DNA from: Gammaproteobacteria bacterium
GTDB taxonomy: Bacteria; Pseudomonadota; Gammaproteobacteria; DSM-16500
Assembly: GCA_031291175.1 (NCBI GenBank)
Contig: JARLJO010000049.1
Coordinates: 62,001-126,000 of the forward strand
DNA length: 64,000 bases
Reading direction: 5' to 3'
Of the stretch, positions 44,637 through 53,350 are shown piece by piece. Both the position numbers and the translations under genes were made by a program. Position 1 is the stretch's first letter; every line of letters starts with the position of its first letter. The notes under the pieces were generated by a model. The model was not told the origin of the DNA. It saw only the letters and a list, made by a program, of their open reading frames with translations, and searched no databases.

Positions 44637-45941
44637 TTACAGTTGGCGTTTACGCAAACGGGCGTAATAAAAACCATCCATGCCATGCATGCCAGGCAAT
44701 ATCTGTTTGCCTATTTCGCAGTCGATGCCCCAGCCTGATGTTATCTTTTCTTCGACTGCATCGGGATTTTCTGCCAAAAATTGTTTGAGCACTTGGCTAT
44801 TTTCTTGGGGAAAAATAGAGCAAGTGGCATAAAGCATTAATCCATCGATTTTTAACGTTGGCCAAAGCGCTGTTAATAACCGTAATTGTTCTTTCGCTAA
44901 ATGTTCGAGATCTTCGGGGCGCCGCAACAATTTAATGTCAGGGTGACGACGAATCACACCACTTGCCGAGCAAGGGGCATCCAATAAAACACGGTCGAAT
45001 AATTTTCCATCCCACCATTCGCTAATCATGCCCGCATCGCTGTGTATGCACGTCGCATGAAGCTGCAAACGTTCCAGATTTTCTAACACCGATTCTAAAC
45101 GCAGCGCATCATTGTCCACAGCAACTAATTCCAGGAGATCAGGTTGCTGCTCACACATATGCGCTGTTTTGCCGCCAGGTGCCGCACAAGCATCCAGGAC
45201 TCGCATACCGGGTGACAAATCCAATAACTCCGCTGCTAATTGCGCCGCGCCATCTTGCACCGATAAAAAGCCTTCTTGAAATCCGGGCAAGCGGTTTACA
45301 TCCATCGCTTCATCTAAAACAATACCGAATGGCGTTTCTGCTAGCGGGCTTGCAGCAATATTTTCTTCTGCTAATTTTTCAAGATAATGTTCGCGCGTTC
45401 CCTGGCGTTGATTCACGCGCAAAACAAATGGTGGATGTTGATTATTGGCATCCATCACGGATTCCCAATTAGCTGGCCACGCTTTTTTTATTTTTCCAAT
45501 CAGCCATGCTGGATGTGAATAGCGAGCTTCAGCATTTTTTTCAAGTTCAACTTGCAACTCGTCTATGTGTCGCTGATAGTTTCGCAACACTGCGTTTACC
45601 AAGCCTTTCGCCCATACTTTATCAAATTCAATGACGGCCGCGACAGTTTCAGCAACGGCGGCGTAATCTGGAATTCGCATATCTGATAACTGATAAAGAC
45701 CCACTAACATTAAGGCATAGATATCATGGTCTTTGCTCTTCATGGGTTTTTCAAGCAGCAAATCTAACAATGCTTCTAAATAAAAATAACGTCGACATAC
45801 GCCATAACACATTGCTTGCAAAAGGGCTTGATCGCGTTGCTCTGGAAAATGCGTGAATGTCTCTGGCAAACAGTCAGACAGCGATCTGCCCTGTGTCACG
45901 ACTTCTGATATCACGTGTGCCGCAGCGGCTCTAATATTCAT
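44637..45941 (-). CDS. rsmB: 16S rRNA m5C967 methyltransferase
   Basis: 434 residues. The N-terminal 1-140 is the NusB-like RNA-binding domain; the rest is the Rossmann methyltransferase. SAM motif LDACAAPGGKTAHM, motif IV DAPCSASGVIRRHPD and motif VI YATCSIFPQEN supply the two cysteines of RNA m5C enzymes. Its start overlaps the fmt stop (ATGA). It is the last gene of the def-fmt-rsmB operon, the usual gammaproteobacterial order. Confidence 0.95.
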   Translation of the reverse strand: MNIRAAAAHVISEVVTQGRSLSDCLPETFTHFPEQRDQALLQAMCYGVCRRYFYLEALLDLLLEKPMKSKDHDIYALMLVGLYQLSDMRIPDYAAVAETVAAVIEFDKVWAKGLVNAVLRNYQRHIDELQVELEKNAEARYSHPAWLIGKIKKAWPANWESVMDANNQHPPFVLRVNQRQGTREHYLEKLAEENIAASPLAETPFGIVLDEAMDVNRLPGFQEGFLSVQDGAAQLAAELLDLSPGMRVLDACAAPGGKTAHMCEQQPDLLELVAVDNDALRLESVLENLERLQLHATCIHSDAGMISEWWDGKLFDRVLLDAPCSASGVIRRHPDIKLLRRPEDLEHLAKEQLRLLTALWPTLKIDGLMLYATCSIFPQENSQVLKQFLAENPDAVEEKITSGWGIDCEIGKQILPGMHGMDGFYYARLRKRQL

Positions 45942-46906
45942 TTATGTTGACCTAAAATCTTGCCAACCACAAAATCGAGTTGGCGTGCATTTAAAATATC
46001 TGCCACCGGTAAGACACGACCGCCGGGCAGTTGAAGTTTTTGTATTCGTAAAATATTTTTGCCTGTTGCCACATCGATACCCTGTTGAGAAACCTGCAAC
46101 AACGTACCGGGTTGTTTGTTCGCAGGCGTTGCATCAGGAATAACTGAAGCTTGCCAGATGCGTAACACATGTTCATCTAAGTGAGTAAAACAAATTGGCC
46201 AAGGATTAAATGCACGTATTGCACGCTCCAATGCCTCTGCTTGCCATTGCCAATTTAACTCGGCTTCTTCTTTTTTGATTTTATGCGCGTACGTTGCGAG
46301 ATCATTGTTTTGTGCAATAGGATTTGCTTTGCCTTCGGCCAATTGGTCAAGCGTTTCTAAAACCGCTTTTGCACCCAGCACCGCGAGCTGCTCATACATG
46401 GTCTCGCTGGTATCATCCGCTTTTATTACGGTTTCGACAGTATGCAACATGGGGCCCGTGTCTAGACCTTCGTCCATTTGCATAATGGTAATGCCTGTTT
46501 TTTCATCGCCTGCTAATATCGCGCGCTGAATAGGTGCGGCACCACGCCAGCGCGGCAGAAGCGAACCATGAATATTAATACATCCTAATCTTGGTGCATT
46601 CAAAACAGGTAATGGTAACAACAACCCGTATGCGACCACTACCATCACATCGGCTTCCAGGTTTGCCAAGATTTTTTGTTCGTCTTCGTTGCGTAATGTG
46701 AGCGGCTGGTGAACCGGCAATTCGGCTTTTAAGGCTAGCTCTTTGACAGGGCTTGCCGTCAATTTGCGACCTCGGCCTGCGGGTCTGTCGGGTTGGGTAT
46801 ATACCGCTTTCACGATATGATGTGAATCCAGCAATGCTTGCAAAGCCACCGCAGAAAATTCCGGTGTGCCTGCAAATATGATATTTAATGATTTTGATAA
46901 ACCCAC
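45938..46906 (-). CDS. fmt: Methionyl-tRNA formyltransferase
   Basis: 322 residues from the GTG at 46906, which follows GAGGAG closely; a GTG at 46945 is in frame but gives no family similarity. Motifs: IIFAGTPEFSAVAL start, PDRPAGRG, the catalytic INIHGSLLPRWRGAAPIQRA and MDEGLDTGPML. It formylates initiator Met-tRNA. It lies 57 bases after def and overlaps rsmB by four bases. Confidence 0.95.
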   Translation of the reverse strand: MGLSKSLNIIFAGTPEFSAVALQALLDSHHIVKAVYTQPDRPAGRGRKLTASPVKELALKAELPVHQPLTLRNEDEQKILANLEADVMVVVAYGLLLPLPVLNAPRLGCINIHGSLLPRWRGAAPIQRAILAGDEKTGITIMQMDEGLDTGPMLHTVETVIKADDTSETMYEQLAVLGAKAVLETLDQLAEGKANPIAQNNDLATYAHKIKKEEAELNWQWQAEALERAIRAFNPWPICFTHLDEHVLRIWQASVIPDATPANKQPGTLLQVSQQGIDVATGKNILRIQKLQLPGGRVLPVADILNARQLDFVVGKILGQHK

Positions 46907-46963
46907 AGAGCTCCTCGTTGCCCAGGTCAAAACCCAGGATTTCACTCAGTAAAATATGGCTGA

Positions 46964-47470
46964 TTATTCCATCGCGCGAGCGCGTTCTTTTTCTATTTTT
47001 TTCGCCATGCGATCTTGCTTCAAACGAGACAAATGATCCATGAATAAAATCCCATCCAGGTGATCTACTTCATGTTGAATACAAACGGATAATAATCCTT
47101 CTGCATCTATCTCATAGGATTTGCCATCCCGATCCAAGGCTCGCAATCTGACTTTTTCGGCTCGCTCCACTTTATCGAACATACCGGGAAAAGAAATACA
47201 GCCTTCGACTTCATATTGTGTGCCTTCGCAGGCAATGATCTCTGGATTGATAACACAAAGAGGCGATTTTTTGTCTTCAGAAATATCAATAACAACAATA
47301 CGTTGCTGGATGTTGGCTTGGGTTGCAGCTAATCCCACACCATTTTCGGCATACATGGTTTCGAACATGTCATCGACGATTTTTTGAATGTTAGCATCCA
47401 CGACCAGGACATTCGCCGCTTTGAGACGCAATCTTTTGTCGGGATACTGTAAAACATTTAATAGAGCCAT
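46964..47470 (-). CDS. def: Peptide deformylase
   Basis: 168 residues. All three motifs are intact: GVGLAATQ (44-51), EGCISFP (89-95, C91 metal ligand) and QHEVDHLDG (132-140, H133, E134, H137). It removes the formyl group from new proteins. EGCISFP replaces the more common EGCLSVP. First gene of the def-fmt-rsmB operon. Confidence 0.96.
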   Translation of the reverse strand: MALLNVLQYPDKRLRLKAANVLVVDANIQKIVDDMFETMYAENGVGLAATQANIQQRIVVIDISEDKKSPLCVINPEIIACEGTQYEVEGCISFPGMFDKVERAEKVRLRALDRDGKSYEIDAEGLLSVCIQHEVDHLDGILFMDHLSRLKQDRMAKKIEKERARAME

Positions 47471-47710
47471 TTATTCAACCCATAGTCTCATCAAAAAGGC
47501 GGCCATAATATCATAATTTGACCAATAATCGTAGTGGGAGTTGATATTCTCGAGGGGAAATTGCTTTGAAGTCTATAACGGAATCCAGGGATAGTGGCGT
47601 TACCATCTGCGGGCGATTAGTGGCCAGCAAGCCTGTACAAACTTAAGTCACCGCGCGAAGGTGGGGGGGCCATCCCCGGAACTAGGTTAATACTGGAAGA
47701 AATGCTTTGA

Positions 47711-47832
47711 ATTGACTGGGGTCCTGTCATGGTAGGCTTACTTTTTTCGTGCTCACTGGCGTTCCGCGCGTAAAAAGCAAACCTACCCTGCCACCCCGTG
47801 TTTTGATTCGCTTCCACTTCGTGGAAGTGAGA
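47711..47832 (+). repeat. Dispersed hairpin element, copy F, with satellite palindrome
   Basis: TTGACTGGGGTCCTGTCATGG starts it and CCTACCCTGCCACCCCGTG ends it; the arms have two or three mismatches. The satellite is CGCTTCCACTTCGTGGAAGTG. It faces copy G in the same intergenic region. No gene on the plus strand precedes it, so this copy does not look like a terminator. Confidence 0.9.
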
Positions 47833-48124
47833 AGAGCATATTTACCGGACATTAATGCGCGCGGATGGCGGAAGTCAAACCTTGGTCGCAAAGCCATCAG
47901 ATAATGTTGAGATAGCTGTGCGACAAAAATGTGACACCGCGGGCTTTAATGATTAGGGTGGGGATTTTTGATTCGTATGTGCTGAGTGAATGTGCGTAGT
48001 TTAGCAGGGGTTCGCGGACACGCCCCCCACAAAAAGCGTGGGGGTCTTAGTCCGTGCTACTTTGTGCCGCATCGGAATGCTCTGTGTAATGAGCAATGTA
48101 AAAATGTTCTTTGTAAAGGCTCTT
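47833..48124. other. Spacer between two facing repeat copies
   Basis: About 290 bases with no gene. It contains a structured hairpin at 48015-48054 and a run with CTGTG and GTAATG segments that resembles the unit of the tandem array at 24011. Otherwise nothing is recognised. Confidence 0.5.
48015..48054. repeat. Two-part hairpin
   Basis: An outer stem CGGAC / GTCCG encloses an inner stem CCCCCAC / GTGGGGG (48024-48030 and 48038-48044). There is no T-run. It is followed by TTTGTGCCGCAT, which resembles TCTGTGCCACAT next to the long inverted repeat at 24018. Confidence 0.6.
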
Positions 48125-48238
48125 TTCGCTTCCACGAAGTGGAAGTGAATTAAAAAAACGGGGTGGCAGGGTAGGTTTGCTTTTTTCGTGCGAACAGCAC
48201 GAAAAAAGCAAACCTACCCTGACAGGACCCCAGTCATT
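48125..48238 (-). repeat. Dispersed hairpin element, copy G, best preserved
   Basis: Read on the minus strand, it starts TGACTGGGGTCCTGTC and has a perfect 25-bp inner stem around a short GTTCG-type loop (arm core GGTTTGCTTTTTTCGTGC). It ends ACCCCGTTTTTTT, followed by the satellite CACTTCCACTTCGTGGAAG. In this orientation it lies 85 bases past the hemY stop and could terminate that operon. Confidence 0.95.
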
Positions 48239-48322
48239 TTAAGAGAGTTCATTCCGATATCAGCGTAGTTTTCGAAATAGATCCCAAGAAAAGAAAGAGA
48301 CTTTCTTAGAAAATATTTACAA

Positions 48323-49519
48323 TTACCGGTAACTGGCTGCGGTCAACAACAAACCATCGCGATAGCTTTCTACCGCCGCTGTTTGTTCGCCTAACAATTC
48401 CAATAAGCGACCGTATTCTACATAAGTTTCAGGGTCAACTTCGAGCTTTAGACTGTTTTCAAAATAAGTACGTGCCTTGCCCCAAAGTTGCGCTCGCACA
48501 CATAAACGTCCTAATGTTAGCAATAATACTGCCTGATTCGGATGATCTTTTTGCCAGCCTTCCGCCCTAGCTAATTGCTTGACTGGGTCTGATGTCACCA
48601 ATAAGCCATACAACCTGACCAAATCTTTGCTCCATGTTTTACGTAATGATTTACGGATCAGAAGCTCTAACTCTTCGGCCGCTGCGGGATGAGATAATAA
48701 ATATTTCACATAACATGCAACAACCGCAGGCTCAGCTTGAACTTTCTTTGGAATCGTATTCCAGACCATTTGCAGCGCTTGAATACCTTCGTTTTTATGA
48801 TCCGCCGCGATCAACAATTCACAATAAATCTTTGCTTCAAAACTGCGGATATATTCATCATCGACTAGTTTTGCTTTGCGCAAACTCGGTAATAATTTTA
48901 ATAACGCCTGCCAATCGCCCAAACGTATGTATAAACGCTCCAACAGCTTCAAGACAAACTTATGTTTGGGTGCAACAGTACGCAAATGTCCCAGCGTTGC
49001 TAAGGCTTGTTCTAACTGACCTTGGCTAAGCTGTAATTGTGCTTGCGTTAAGCCAATCGCAATATCCGCTTGTGGTGCAAGATCATGTGCTTTTCGTAAA
49101 AAAGAATCCCGCTTGTCATAAGCGCCTTGCTCATGCGCTGCTTTTGCCGCAGCCAGATAATTAATTAATGGCGCATCAGATTGCCGTATGCCTTCCAAAA
49201 GATAATGCTCTGCCGTTTGCCAGTGCCCTTCGATTAACTCAATCAAACCGCGATTGGTTTTGCTATAGGATTTATATTTACGACGCCAACGTAACCAGTT
49301 GTGCCATCGATACAATGAGAAATCGATGCTATCGACCAAGCGAAGAATGAGATAGCCAATAAAAAATAAAACGACAATTGACAACAGCACAAACCACAAC
49401 GGCATTTCTACCGTCCAGTTTTGATAGGAAAACAAGGCAAATCCAGGGTCTTGCGCGATCTTAAAGCCGACAAATACCGAGACGATAAAGATAAACAAAA
49501 AGATGATAAAACTCCGCAT
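48323..49519 (-). CDS. hemY: HemY protein (heme biosynthesis-associated TPR protein)
   Basis: 398 residues. Two membrane segments (about 3-20 and 40-62) make up the HemY N-domain, with the VLRLVDSIDFSLYRWHNWLR region after them; the rest is TPR-like helices facing the periplasm or cytoplasm. HemY of proteobacteria accompanies HemC, HemD and HemX; its biochemical role is unclear, and it is not the protoporphyrinogen oxidase of the same name. It starts 10 bases after hemD-hemX. Confidence 0.9.
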   Translation of the reverse strand: MRSFIIFLFIFIVSVFVGFKIAQDPGFALFSYQNWTVEMPLWFVLLSIVVLFFIGYLILRLVDSIDFSLYRWHNWLRWRRKYKSYSKTNRGLIELIEGHWQTAEHYLLEGIRQSDAPLINYLAAAKAAHEQGAYDKRDSFLRKAHDLAPQADIAIGLTQAQLQLSQGQLEQALATLGHLRTVAPKHKFVLKLLERLYIRLGDWQALLKLLPSLRKAKLVDDEYIRSFEAKIYCELLIAADHKNEGIQALQMVWNTIPKKVQAEPAVVACYVKYLLSHPAAAEELELLIRKSLRKTWSKDLVRLYGLLVTSDPVKQLARAEGWQKDHPNQAVLLLTLGRLCVRAQLWGKARTYFENSLKLEVDPETYVEYGRLLELLGEQTAAVESYRDGLLLTAASYR

Positions 49520-49529
49520 GATTTAGCTC

Positions 49530-51332
49530 CTACTTATTCTGTGATGTATCAGTGGCGGAATCTGGGTGACTGTCATCCGCGGCAAGATAATCACGAAAAG
49601 TTTGCAAGGTCGCGGAAATATTTGGCAACTCCGGTTTAATTGCAACAGTCTGTAATTGATTCAAGCTTTTCAACAACGCCATGGTCAGCGGCGAGTCTTG
49701 TATGAAATATTGCTTAATCCACGAATCCGCCGTGTGCAAACTTTCTTGATAAATCATAGGTTGCTTTTGCGTGATAGCTGACATCGCTTGTTCAAACATC
49801 GCATGAATATTTTGGTAAAGAAATTGTTGCTGTTCAGGTGCAATGAACGGATGCTGACCTGACTGATGGTAGCGAACAACAACAATCTGTTGCAGTGTTT
49901 TCCAGCTTTCTTTGAGGCCGCGTCGCCACCACGATTGTGAAGAAGTATTATTAGCTTGCGATGCTTCATTGACGGGACGATTATTGGCTAGCGGCAATTG
50001 GTCCACTTCCGCATTTAAGGCCGATAGCTGCATGTAAATACCCGACGCATCCACCGAAGGCACTGCTTGCAATGCTGCAATATCTGCTGCTAATGCTTTG
50101 CGAATGGGGGCGACTTTTGGATCAGACAACGTACTCAGTTCTTGATCGGCTGTTTGTAACAAGCGCAGCACCAATGGTAAGTTATCGCCAATCTGTAAAT
50201 TATCATTGGCGAGCTTCGTTAAATATTGCGCCTCAGAAACAGACCAGGCATCTTTGTTACTATGAGCCGCGTTTCGCAAATCATTAATGGCTTGCTGAAT
50301 AGAGACGATATTTTGTTCCGCTTCGCTGAGATTTTTTTGCAATGCAGTAATGGTATCTTGATGTTGGCTGAGTTTATTGTCTAAGTCGGTATTGATATGA
50401 TTGATACTGGCATCCACTAACATGAATCGTCGCTCGCCTAAGTAAGCTGCAACCAGTAACGCAATTAATACTAAAATAGAAATAAAAATTCCAATTCCGC
50501 TCCAAGGGAAATAATGCTGTTTTTCAGGCTGCGCCTGTACCACTTCCGCTGTTGTTTTTGTCATATTCAATCCTTTTTGACCGTGCTGACTCAATGTGTC
50601 CATAATAGCATCTTGACTTGCGTTCTTGGCTAAGAATATTTTTTCGAATCCAATTTCTTGTGCGAGCGTCACCATTCTTTCACTGATGACAATGACCGGT
50701 ATTTTTCGGAGCGAACTAAAAGCAGATGCCAAGAGTTTTTTTAAGTTACTCAAACCCTCGCCGGAGGTGCAAACAATCATATCAATCCCACCCGACACCA
50801 CCACATCAATCACATCCGTCACACCCACTTTTGGCAACTCACGTTGATAAGCGATAAGATGCGTAACAATAGCGCCGCGATGACTTAATGTTTTTGCCAA
50901 ATAGTCACGCCCTTCTTCACCACGCACCAGTGCGATTTTTTGATCTGCAACCATTTGAAACTCGGGCAGCGCTAACAATCCTTCACTATTCCAGTGCTCT
51001 TTGGGAAAAGCCGTGACAGGAATATTGGTTTCGCGCAAGGCATTCGCCGTTCCCTCGCCAATGGCCGCGACCTTAAGATGCGAGGGTAACACCGGCCATT
51101 TTTTTAAAAGTGCAGGCACGCTGGTATACACGGCTTGTGGGCTGATAAAGATCAACCAGTCATATTGATCCAAGCGAGCAATCGATTGCTGAAAATCAAC
51201 TGTCTCTGTGCAAGGCACAATATTCAGCGTCGGAAAATAAATCGAACGCCCACCAGCCGCCTCAATGGCTTCGCAGAGTTTTTTACCGGCTGGTTTGGGA
51301 CGCGTGACCAGTACTTTTAATGACAGACGCAT
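49530..51332 (-). CDS. hemDX: Fused uroporphyrinogen-III synthase and HemX
   Basis: 600 residues from the ATG at 51332 (ribosome site GGAAG; a TTG at 51362 is inside hemC). Residues 1-255 are HemD: VLVTRPKPAGKKL, YDWLIFISPQAV, VAAIGEGTA and LVRGEEGRDYL, closing the linear tetrapyrrole with ring D inverted. Residues about 256-600 are HemX: a membrane segment near 276-298 (GIGIFISILVLIALLVAAYL), a coiled coil (about 308-360) and an alpha-helical periplasmic domain. HemX shows no methyltransferase motifs, although such fusions are often named bifunctional methyltransferases. In E. coli the two are separate genes. Confidence 0.88.
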   Translation of the reverse strand: MRLSLKVLVTRPKPAGKKLCEAIEAAGGRSIYFPTLNIVPCTETVDFQQSIARLDQYDWLIFISPQAVYTSVPALLKKWPVLPSHLKVAAIGEGTANALRETNIPVTAFPKEHWNSEGLLALPEFQMVADQKIALVRGEEGRDYLAKTLSHRGAIVTHLIAYQRELPKVGVTDVIDVVVSGGIDMIVCTSGEGLSNLKKLLASAFSSLRKIPVIVISERMVTLAQEIGFEKIFLAKNASQDAIMDTLSQHGQKGLNMTKTTAEVVQAQPEKQHYFPWSGIGIFISILVLIALLVAAYLGERRFMLVDASINHINTDLDNKLSQHQDTITALQKNLSEAEQNIVSIQQAINDLRNAAHSNKDAWSVSEAQYLTKLANDNLQIGDNLPLVLRLLQTADQELSTLSDPKVAPIRKALAADIAALQAVPSVDASGIYMQLSALNAEVDQLPLANNRPVNEASQANNTSSQSWWRRGLKESWKTLQQIVVVRYHQSGQHPFIAPEQQQFLYQNIHAMFEQAMSAITQKQPMIYQESLHTADSWIKQYFIQDSPLTMALLKSLNQLQTVAIKPELPNISATLQTFRDYLAADDSHPDSATDTSQNK

Positions 51333-51348
51333 GTTTTCACTTCCGTTG

Positions 51349-52278
51349 TTATCGTCCTGCAAGAGACGCCAAGATGTCTCCAGCGCCCTGATTCAATAAA
51401 TCTTTTGCAACCGCAATGCCTAAAATTTCTGGATGAGATAAAGTATTGACTGCTTCGGCCTTGAGTACTAAAGAACCATTTGGCTCTGAAACCAATCCCC
51501 GCAAAAATATTTCTTCATCTTCGATAACGGCATAAGCAGCAACCGGTACGGAGCAACCCCCACCCAGTTCTTTGCACATCGCACGCTCCGCTTTGACACA
51601 CAGGGATGTCGCTGCATCATTCAGCGTGGCAATGATGGCTGCAATTTCGCTGTCATCTTCACGGCATTCAATGCCCAACGCTCCTTGCCCGGCGGCGGGT
51701 AAAATATGATCGGCTGTAAAAACTTCTCGGATACGATCTTCCAGGCACAAACGATTTAAACCTGCTTGCGCCAAAACGATGGCCGCAAACTCACCCTTAT
51801 CTAAAGCAGCCAGTCGCGTATTAATATTACCGCGCAAATAATGTGTCGTAATATCCGGGCGCAACGCCAATAACTGACTTTGGCGGCGCAAACTGGATGT
51901 GCCGACAATCGCACCCTCAGGCAGATGAGCGAATGCCCCATAAGCGTTTGAAATAAACACATCCCAAGGGTCTTCTCGTGTGCAAATGGCTCCTAATCGT
52001 AGACCTACCGGCAAATCCATTGGCATGTCTTTCATGGAATGGACAGCGATATCGGCTTTTTTTGAGAGCAGCGCCTCCTCTAACTCTTTGACAAATAGAC
52101 CTTTTCCACCCACTTTATTCAACGGCAGGAAAGGCATATTATCAGCCGTTGTCGTCATCCCTAACAAATGCACCGCGAGATGAGGATGACTATTTTCTAG
52201 GCAAGCCTTCACCCAGTTTGCCTGCCATAAGGCCAGGGGACTTTTTCGCGTTGCGATGGTAATGGATTTTCTCGTCAT
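51349..52278 (-). CDS. hemC: Porphobilinogen deaminase
   Basis: 309 residues. Start ITIATRKSPLALWQA, the arginine-rich active-site blocks VHSMKDMP, GTSSLRRQSQL and RGNINTRL, and the cofactor cysteine in LGGGCSVPVAAY. It polymerises four porphobilinogens to hydroxymethylbilane, which the downstream HemD closes. First gene of hemC-hemDX-hemY, with 16 bases to the next start codon. Confidence 0.96.
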   Translation of the reverse strand: MTRKSITIATRKSPLALWQANWVKACLENSHPHLAVHLLGMTTTADNMPFLPLNKVGGKGLFVKELEEALLSKKADIAVHSMKDMPMDLPVGLRLGAICTREDPWDVFISNAYGAFAHLPEGAIVGTSSLRRQSQLLALRPDITTHYLRGNINTRLAALDKGEFAAIVLAQAGLNRLCLEDRIREVFTADHILPAAGQGALGIECREDDSEIAAIIATLNDAATSLCVKAERAMCKELGGGCSVPVAAYAVIEDEEIFLRGLVSEPNGSLVLKAEAVNTLSHPEILGIAVAKDLLNQGAGDILASLAGR

Positions 52279-52416
52279 CTTATTTCCCTAAGATTTTGCA
52301 TGCGAACCATTGTAGCGATAATTGTGTTACGCCCCAATATCTTTTAGGATTAGCATTCAATGTTTTGAACACACCACAGAGCCATTTGTGGGTTTTATCT
52401 ATCAAGGACCACTAGC

Positions 52417-53058
52417 ATGACGGAATCTTTTGCTGAATATGATCATATTATCCTTCAAGAAATGTTGGTCCATCCCGCCCTCTTTACGCATCATAAAGCG
52501 ACCAAAATCGCGATTATTGGCAGCCATAATGACGGTTTCATTCGCGAAGCGTTAAAACATTCGCACTTGCAGGAAATTTGGCAAGTTGTGCCGACAGAAC
52601 CCAAAACAACGACAAATGATGCTCGCTTGCATTGCTATGTTGGTAGCAGTCTTAGCTGGCTTTCGCAACTTCCCGCTGATTCATTTGATATTATTATCGT
52701 GGCCGATGAAGCCAAGGATACCTCATCTTCTTTGTACCAACACTATTTGAACGTTCTGCATACCGATGGCATTTTGATCCAGGTAGGCGATTCCTTGTTC
52801 AATATGAGTCATTTAAAAGCACGGCTAGATCTTTTGAAACAAGCAGGCTTCAAAGATAAGCAGGTGTTACATTTTCCACAGCCCAGTTATCCATCCGGTT
52901 CTCGCACTGCTATTATGTGCATGAAACACAGCTCCTTTAAACGTGTACGCGAAAAAGACATTTTTAATAAAACTTTTATCACACGTTACTACAATTTTGA
53001 TGTACACAAAGCCGCCTCTGTCATGCCGGAATTTATGCGTGAAGAATTAGCGGTGTAA
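52417..53058 (+). CDS. SpeE-like (spermidine synthase fold) protein with altered active site
   Basis: 213 residues. The YDHIILQEMLVHPALF start and FIREALKH after the SAM-type loop match the spermidine synthase catalytic domain, but the N-terminal beta domain is missing. The nucleotide loop GGGDGG is GSHNDG (35-40), and the catalytic segment normally DSTDP is ADEAKD. It keeps QVGDSLF, which resembles the QGESPF segment of SpeE. It may bind a SAM-related ligand or be a pseudoenzyme. AAGGACC precedes the ATG. It may be read with ubiK and nudF, 31 bases downstream. Confidence 0.7.
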   Translation: MTESFAEYDHIILQEMLVHPALFTHHKATKIAIIGSHNDGFIREALKHSHLQEIWQVVPTEPKTTTNDARLHCYVGSSLSWLSQLPADSFDIIIVADEAKDTSSSLYQHYLNVLHTDGILIQVGDSLFNMSHLKARLDLLKQAGFKDKQVLHFPQPSYPSGSRTAIMCMKHSSFKRVREKDIFNKTFITRYYNFDVHKAASVMPEFMREELAV

Positions 53059-53089
53059 GTGTTACAATCTTTTTCTTTGCGAGAGCACT

Positions 53090-53350
53090 ATGGAACCCAC
53101 TCAATTTTTGAAAGATCTGGCAGAGCGATTGAGCAATGCTTTGCCTGAAAACTTGCAAGCAATCAAAAAAGATTGCGAGAAAAACATGCACAGTATTTTA
53201 ACCAGTGCATTCACCAAATTGGATCTTGTCACACGTGAAGAATTCGACACCCAAACAAAAGTGCTCGCCCGCACACGAAAAAAGGTCGATGCGCTGGAAG
53301 CTACCGTACTAGAACTTCAAAAAAGCATCCAAGACCAACATCATGACTAA
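53090..53350 (+). CDS. ubiK: UbiK, ubiquinone biosynthesis accessory factor
   Basis: 86 residues of the BMFP (YqiC) family. An N-terminal amphipathic helix (LKDLAERLSNALPENL) and a C-terminal coiled coil with TREEFDTQTKVLARTRKKVD and LEATVLELQ. It forms a complex with UbiJ and helps aerobic ubiquinone synthesis, and also fuses membranes in vitro. The 3' end overlaps nudF by eight bases. Confidence 0.92.
   Translation: MEPTQFLKDLAERLSNALPENLQAIKKDCEKNMHSILTSAFTKLDLVTREEFDTQTKVLARTRKKVDALEATVLELQKSIQDQHHD

Noticed and set aside
49530-50560. HemX part as uroporphyrin-III C-methyltransferase
   Set aside because: No SAM-binding methyltransferase motifs are visible; that name is a frequent mis-annotation of HemX.
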